DNA from: Alistipes sp.
Lineage (GTDB): Bacteria > Bacteroidota > Bacteroidia > Bacteroidales > Rikenellaceae
Length of the DNA: 10,326 bases
Reading direction: 5' to 3'
NCBI GenBank assembly: GCA_031285485.1
Contig: JAITWC010000144.1
Location: forward strand, 1 to 10,326
Part shown: positions 6,231 through 10,326 of the stretch, piece after piece
Numbering within the stretch: position 1 is the stretch's first letter
Layout: each line of letters opens with the position of its first letter
Made by a program: the position numbers and the translations under genes
Notes under the pieces: generated by a model
Databases searched by the model: none
Told to the model about the DNA's origin: nothing
The model's input: the letters and a program-made list of their open reading frames with translations, nothing else

Positions 6231-6248
6231 TATTTTTGCGCAAAAATA
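6231..6248. promoter_or_regulatory. Perfect 18-bp palindrome forming two divergent -7 elements
   Basis: TATTTTTGCGCAAAAATA is its own reverse complement. Each half is TATTTTTG, a full match to the Bacteroidota -7 consensus TAnnTTTG: 6231-6238 reads toward lysA and 6248-6241 toward the ACT gene. Predicted starts would be near 6245 (26-base leader to lysA) and near 6234 (75-base leader to the ACT gene). The -33 TTTG is weak on both sides (only TGTG near 6206-6211 on the plus strand). The dyad could equally be an operator for a dimeric repressor. Seen: palindrome and consensus. Inferred: use as promoter or operator. Confidence 0.55.
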
Positions 6249-6270
6249 AGTAGTAAAAACACATAGACCC

Positions 6271-7446
6271 ATGTTGAGCAGAGAGATAAAAGAGAGACTG
6301 CGCGGCCTTCCCACCCCGTTTTATTTATATGACATGCAGCTGCTTGGCCGCACGCTCGACGCCATTCGCGCCGAGGCCGACCGCGACGGCTACAAGATAC
6401 ACTACGCCATCAAGGCCAACAACGACGAGCGCGTTCTGGGAGCCGTGTTGGAACGCGGCTTCGGCATCGACTGCGTGAGCGGCAACGAGTTACGACTCAT
6501 CCGCCGCCTCGGTTTTCCGGCCGAAGGGATAGTTTACGCCGGAGTCGGCAAGAACGACGAGGAGATCGAACTGGGCGTGAAGGAAGGCATCCGCGCCTTC
6601 AACTGTGAGTCGAGGCAGGAGTTGCAGGTGATCGACCAGATAGCAGGGCAGCTCGGGTTGCGGGCCCGCGTGGCACTGCGCATCAACCCCGACGTCGACC
6701 CGCAGACCCACCGCCACATCTCCACCGGCCAGGCTGACAGCAAGTTCGGCATATCGTACCGCGAGATCGAGCAGGTGGCCGACGAACTACCGAGCTATAA
6801 AAACCTCGATTTTCAGGGGCTCCACTTCCACATCGGGTCGCAGATCACCGACATGAGGGTGTTTGAATTTTTCTGCCGCCGCGTGAACTCGCTCGTCGAA
6901 TGGTTTTCCGAAAAGGGTTTCCCGCTCGGCTACATCAACATGGGGGGAGGACTGGGGGTCAACTACGACACACCCGACTCAGAGCCGGTGCCCGATTTCA
7001 GTGCCTACTTCGACGCTTTCCGCCGCAACCTCGACGTGAGCGCGGTGGCGGGAGGTGACGTCGAGGTGCATTTCGAACTCGGTCGTGCGGCGGTCGCGCA
7101 GTGCGGCGAACTGATCTCGCGGGTGCTGTTCAACAAGATCAACTCGGCGGGAAACGAGGTGGTCATCATCAACGCCAGCATGTCGGAACTTATCCGCCCC
7201 GCTTTGTACGAGGCTTACCACGAGATCGAGAACCTCGACGCGCGGCCAGGTTCGCTCCGCAGGCCCTATATTGTCGCGGGCACGGCGTGCGAATCGTCCG
7301 ACGTGTTTGCCAGCGGCCGCGAACTCCCCGAACTACGGCGCGACGATCTGGTAACCATTAAAACAGCGGGAGCCTACGGCGCCTCAATGTCTTCACGCTA
7401 CAACATGCACGCCCTGCCCCGCTCGGTCTACTCCGACCAGCTCTGA
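6271..7446 (+). CDS. lysA: Diaminopimelate decarboxylase
   Basis: 391-residue PLP enzyme of the fold III (alanine racemase-like) decarboxylases, which converts meso-diaminopimelate to L-lysine and CO2, the last step of lysine synthesis. Visible: the PLP lysine K48 in YAIKAN, HFHIGSQI (186-192) with the PLP-stacking His, GGGLGV (225-230) for the phosphate, ELGR (269-272) where many enzymes have EPGR, IRPALYEAYHEIENL (308-322), CESSDVF (340-346) with the catalytic Cys and Glu from the second subunit, and YN (377-378). Substitutions such as NASM before IRPALY (DAGM in most relatives) and YNMHALP near the end are departures from the usual text, but all the listed PLP and substrate contacts remain. 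It is probably active and dimeric. The GNAT gene follows after 14 bases, suggesting one transcript. Confidence 0.93.
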   Translation: MLSREIKERLRGLPTPFYLYDMQLLGRTLDAIRAEADRDGYKIHYAIKANNDERVLGAVLERGFGIDCVSGNELRLIRRLGFPAEGIVYAGVGKNDEEIELGVKEGIRAFNCESRQELQVIDQIAGQLGLRARVALRINPDVDPQTHRHISTGQADSKFGISYREIEQVADELPSYKNLDFQGLHFHIGSQITDMRVFEFFCRRVNSLVEWFSEKGFPLGYINMGGGLGVNYDTPDSEPVPDFSAYFDAFRRNLDVSAVAGGDVEVHFELGRAAVAQCGELISRVLFNKINSAGNEVVIINASMSELIRPALYEAYHEIENLDARPGSLRRPYIVAGTACESSDVFASGRELPELRRDDLVTIKTAGAYGASMSSRYNMHALPRSVYSDQL

Positions 7447-7460
7447 TATCGCCCGAAATC

Positions 7461-8030
7461 ATGCTCAACCACTCTGGAACCCGGACAATAGAGTCGGACA
7501 GATTGATTCTCAGGCATTTTCGCCACACCGACGATGACGACATGCTGGCTCATTGGGTAAGCGATCCCGAGGTGCAGTCGTGGTATTGCGAACCGGTGTA
7601 CACCACGAAAGCGGAGGTTGGGGAGTTGTTGGACAAATACATTGCCTCATACGACTGCCCCGATTATTATCGTTGGGCCGTCGTTGAAAAAGAGTCGGGT
7701 ATCTGCATCGGGCAGATCGCGATATTTCTCGTCGACAGCAAAAACCATTTGTGCGAAATAGAATACGCCCTCGGCCGCATGTTCCACGGAAAAGGATACG
7801 CCACGGAGGCGGTTAAGGCAATACTCGACTTCAGTTTCAACGAAGTGTGTTTCCACAAGGTGCAGGTTTGCCATAAGGAGGGAAACATAGCATCGCACGG
7901 GGTGATTCGCAAGTGCGGTTTTACCTACGAGGGAGCGTTGCGCGACTATTTCTTCTCAGACGGTAAATATGTGGGCCGCCACTACTACTCGATGCTCGAG
8001 GAGGAGTTTAGGGCGTTATCTAAATCGTAA
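7461..8030 (+). CDS. GNAT-family N-acetyltransferase, RimJ/RimL-like
   Basis: 189 residues of the GNAT fold, RimJ/RimL subgroup, transferring acetyl from acetyl-CoA to an amine. The opening ESDRLILRHFRHTDDDDM (11-28) is the standard first strand and helix of this subgroup. The acetyl-CoA motif A is R106-MFH-GKGYATEAV, matching the (Q/R)xxGx(G/A) rule with one extra residue. KCGFTYEGALRDYFFSDGKY (151-170) followed by RHYYSMLEEEF is the usual C-terminal end. It starts 14 bases after lysA and ends 11 bases inside the opposite-strand glutamine synthetase gene. Its middle part looks poorer in GC than lysA and the glutamine synthetase gene, which may mean a later arrival. Substrate unknown: ribosomal protein, antibiotic or metabolite cannot be told apart. 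Confidence 0.9.
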   Translation: MLNHSGTRTIESDRLILRHFRHTDDDDMLAHWVSDPEVQSWYCEPVYTTKAEVGELLDKYIASYDCPDYYRWAVVEKESGICIGQIAIFLVDSKNHLCEIEYALGRMFHGKGYATEAVKAILDFSFNEVCFHKVQVCHKEGNIASHGVIRKCGFTYEGALRDYFFSDGKYVGRHYYSMLEEEFRALSKS

Positions 8031-10203
8031 ACAGCTCGCGGTATTTTGGCAGCGTCCATAGGCGGTCGTCGACTATCATTTCGAGGTGATCTATGTGGTT
8101 GCGGATCTGGTTGATGAACGGTGCCACCTCGCGTTCGTAGCCTTCGGCCCGGGCGGGAATATCCTCAACGACGTTCCATTTCTTGCGTGCCTCCACCATC
8201 TCATGGGTCTGTTCGCGGATCGCCTTAACATGGTCGGTGATCTGGCGGATCGCGGCCATCTCGGCGGAGGTCATATCGTTGCCGTTGGCGCGGAACAGTT
8301 CGAGGATGCCGCGCACATTCTCAATCAGCACGTTCTGATAGCGGATGGCAGTGGGTATGATGTGGTTGGTTGCCAGATCACCCAACACGCGTGCCTCGAT
8401 CTGCACCTTCTTGAGGTAGGTTTCACATTTGATCTCGTAGCGCGCCTCCAACTCGGTGTCGGAGAAGACGCCCAACTCGCAAAACAGCGCCATGTTGCGC
8501 GGATTGACATACTCCTTGATGGCCGAAGTGACGCTGGTCATAGTCTTCAGTCCGCGCCCGGTGGCCTCGGCGTGCCACTCGGCGGAGTAGCCGTTGCCCT
8601 CGAAACGGATGTTGCGCGAGTCGATGATGAATCCCCGGATGACCTGTAGTATGGCCTCGTCTTTCTTGAATCCGGCGCCCATCAGCCTTTCCACCTCAGC
8701 GGAGAACAGTCCAAGCTGCTCTGCCATCGCTGTGTTCAAAACGATGAGCGGCATGGCGCAGTTGGCCGACGCACCGAGTGCGCGCAACTCGAACCGGTTG
8801 CCGGTAAAGGCGAACGGCGAGGTGCGATTGCGGTCGGTGTTATCTATCATGATCTCGGGGATCTTGCCGATGTCGAGTTTGATGCCTGTTTTTTCGTCGG
8901 GTGAGAGTGCTTTTTCGCTGATGCGTTGCTCGATCCCGGCCAGCACTTCGTTCAGGGTGCGGCCCGTGAACACCGAGAATATTGCGGGCGGCGCCTCGTT
9001 GCCGCCTAACCGGTGGGAGTTACCCTCCGTTGCTACCGACGCCATTATCATGTTGCCGTGTTCGGCGGCGGCTTTCAGAGCGCACACGAAGAAGGTAAGG
9101 AACTGCATGTTGCTCTTGGGCGTTTTGCCCGGAGCTAACAGGTTTTGCCCCCGGTCGGTGGCGAGCGACCAGTTTATGTGTTTGCCCGATCCGTTGATCC
9201 CCTGAAAAGGCTTTTCGTGAAACAGCACCTGCAACCGGTGGCGCACCGCCACGCGACGCATGACGGTCATCAGCAGCGTATTGTGGTCGACGGCGATGTT
9301 GGCCTCCTCGAACATCGGGGCACACTCATACTGGTTGGGCGCGGTCTCGTTGTGGCGCGTTTTGAGCGGAATGCCGAGACGAAAACAGCGTGTCTCCACA
9401 TCTTTCATAAACGCCACCACCCGGTCGGGGATCTCGCCCCAGTAGTGGTCTTCGAGTTGCTGGTCTTTGGCGGCGGTGTGGCCAATCAGTGTGCGGCCAG
9501 TCTGGGCGAGATCGGGGCGCGCTTTGTAGAGCGCCTCGTCGACGAGAAAATACTCCTGCTCCCAGCCGAGGGTGGACACAACCTTGCGCACATCCTTGTC
9601 GAAGAGCGCACACACCTCGACGGCGGTCCTGTCGAGCGCGGCGATCGAGCGCAGCAGCGGGGTTTTGAAGTCGAGTGCCGCGCCGGTGTAGGATATGAAC
9701 ACGCTGGGGATGCACAGTGTGTCGTCTATGATAAAGGTTGGCGACGACGGATCCCACGCGCTGTATCCGCGCGCCTCGAAGGTGTTGCGCAGGCCCCCCG
9801 TGGGGAAGCTAGACGCGTCGGGCTCCTGCTGCACGAGCATTTCGCCGCTGAAGTTTTCGACAGCTCCCCCGCCCCACACCGGTTCGAAGAATGTGTCGTG
9901 TTTCTCGGCCGTGGAGTCGTTGAGCGGCTGGAACCAGTGAGTGTAGTGGGTCGCGCCGCGATCCATTGCCCACGCCTTCATTCCGGCTGCCACTTGGTCG
10001 GCCACGCGGCGGTCGATGCGGCGGTTCTCCTCGATGGCAAGTATCACACTCTCGAATACCGTGCGCGGCAGATACTGCCGCATCTGGTCGCGGTCTAACA
10101 CGTCGCAGCCGAACCACGACGAAATTTTCTCCTCCCGAACCTCGATCTTAACTTCCTCGCGCCGGCTCATCTCGCGCAGCGCCTCGAATCTTGCAGAACT
10201 CAT
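8020..10203 (-). CDS. glnN: Type III glutamine synthetase
   Basis: 727 residues, matching the ~730 of the GSIII class found in Bacteroidota and some other anaerobes, far longer than GSI. It makes glutamine from glutamate, ammonia and ATP in the cytoplasm and is the main ammonium-assimilating synthetase in many such bacteria. Visible: the GSIII N-terminal core GATHYTHWFQPL (83-94) and ASSFPTGGLRNTFEARGY (130-147), the metal site GWEQEYFL (213-220), ETAPNQYECAPMFEEAN (286-302), the glutamate loop NGSGKHINWS (337-346), GGNEAPPAIFS (400-410) and the ATP/Arg segment NRTSPFAFTGNRFELRA (459-475). All are intact. The ATG at 10203 fits the family start. GSIII forms double-ring dodecamers in characterised members. 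It is a single gene here, with its own leader and -7 element; its 3' end overlaps the GNAT gene tail to tail. Confidence 0.97.
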   Translation of the reverse strand: MSSARFEALREMSRREEVKIEVREEKISSWFGCDVLDRDQMRQYLPRTVFESVILAIEENRRIDRRVADQVAAGMKAWAMDRGATHYTHWFQPLNDSTAEKHDTFFEPVWGGGAVENFSGEMLVQQEPDASSFPTGGLRNTFEARGYSAWDPSSPTFIIDDTLCIPSVFISYTGAALDFKTPLLRSIAALDRTAVEVCALFDKDVRKVVSTLGWEQEYFLVDEALYKARPDLAQTGRTLIGHTAAKDQQLEDHYWGEIPDRVVAFMKDVETRCFRLGIPLKTRHNETAPNQYECAPMFEEANIAVDHNTLLMTVMRRVAVRHRLQVLFHEKPFQGINGSGKHINWSLATDRGQNLLAPGKTPKSNMQFLTFFVCALKAAAEHGNMIMASVATEGNSHRLGGNEAPPAIFSVFTGRTLNEVLAGIEQRISEKALSPDEKTGIKLDIGKIPEIMIDNTDRNRTSPFAFTGNRFELRALGASANCAMPLIVLNTAMAEQLGLFSAEVERLMGAGFKKDEAILQVIRGFIIDSRNIRFEGNGYSAEWHAEATGRGLKTMTSVTSAIKEYVNPRNMALFCELGVFSDTELEARYEIKCETYLKKVQIEARVLGDLATNHIIPTAIRYQNVLIENVRGILELFRANGNDMTSAEMAAIRQITDHVKAIREQTHEMVEARKKWNVVEDIPARAEGYEREVAPFINQIRNHIDHLEMIVDDRLWTLPKYRELFTI

Positions 10204-10205
10204 AG

Positions 10206-10227
10206 CCTATACCCGATTTTTTATAGG
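10206..10227 (-). promoter_or_regulatory. Small hairpin in the glutamine synthetase leader
   Basis: CCTATA (10206-10211) pairs with TATAGG (10222-10227) just before the start codon. ACCC (10211-10214) could instead pair with GGGT (10226-10229), so the two pairings exclude each other. Stems are short (6 and 4 pairs), so this may be chance. Confidence 0.25.
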
Positions 10228-10236
10228 GTCATGCCG

Positions 10237-10244
10237 CAAAAATA
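10237..10244 (-). promoter_or_regulatory. Candidate -7 element of the glutamine synthetase gene
   Basis: The minus strand reads TATTTTTG, a full match to TAnnTTTG and the same octamer as in the lysA/ACT palindrome. Transcription would begin near 10230, giving a leader of about 27 bases. No clear TTTG is found at the -33 spacing upstream. Confidence 0.5.
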
Positions 10245-10326
10245 TACATTTCCAACGACACACCCCTTGTTTGTAAATAATAATAATTAAAAACTGTACC
10301 GTTAAAAAGTAAGCATTCGGTAAAGA

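Overview
The window looks like a chromosomal stretch from a fairly GC-rich member of the Bacteroidota, most like the Rikenellaceae/Alistipes group. The grounds are protein resemblance recalled from memory: a type III glutamine synthetase, a Bacteroidota-style LysA, a single-copy LpxL-like acyltransferase coupled to a family 2 glycosyltransferase, and a Pro/Glu-linker protein. Sites match the Bacteroidota -7 promoter element (TAnnTTTG), and Shine-Dalgarno sequences are largely absent. No database search was possible.

Layout. Positions 1-180 appear to be the end of an IS3-family insertion sequence: the first 18 codons of OrfA on the minus strand, a leader hairpin and a putative terminal repeat ending at 180. 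From 6159 down to 171, six genes run on the minus strand: an ACT-domain protein, a Pro/Glu-rich protein, rsmI (16S rRNA 2'-O-methyltransferase), a DUF389 membrane protein, an LpxL-like acyltransferase and a family 2 glycosyltransferase. The last three overlap by 11 and 14 bases and form a tight envelope module. A 307-base gap between rsmI and the DUF389 gene holds six exact-period 42-bp tandem repeats plus a GC-rich hairpin. From 6271 the plus strand carries lysA and a GNAT acetyltransferase. The GNAT gene ends inside the convergent 3' end of a minus-strand type III glutamine synthetase gene (11-base overlap). The last ~120 bases are the glutamine synthetase leader and promoter region, and nothing else is visible there.

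How the parts may work together. The right half is amino-acid and nitrogen metabolism: glutamine synthesis, and the last step of lysine synthesis with meso-diaminopimelate as substrate. The divergent ACT-domain gene shares with lysA a 111-bp intergenic region centred on a perfect 18-bp palindrome that places a TATTTTTG promoter element on each strand. The left half is envelope biogenesis, with an insertion sequence that seems to have landed at the very end of the glycosyltransferase gene, oriented so that operon read-through would enter the transposase. The most unusual sequence structures are the 42-bp repeat array with its inverted loop variants, the symmetric divergent promoter, and the hairpin guarding the transposase start. 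None of the protein genes is an obviously new system; most are housekeeping families.
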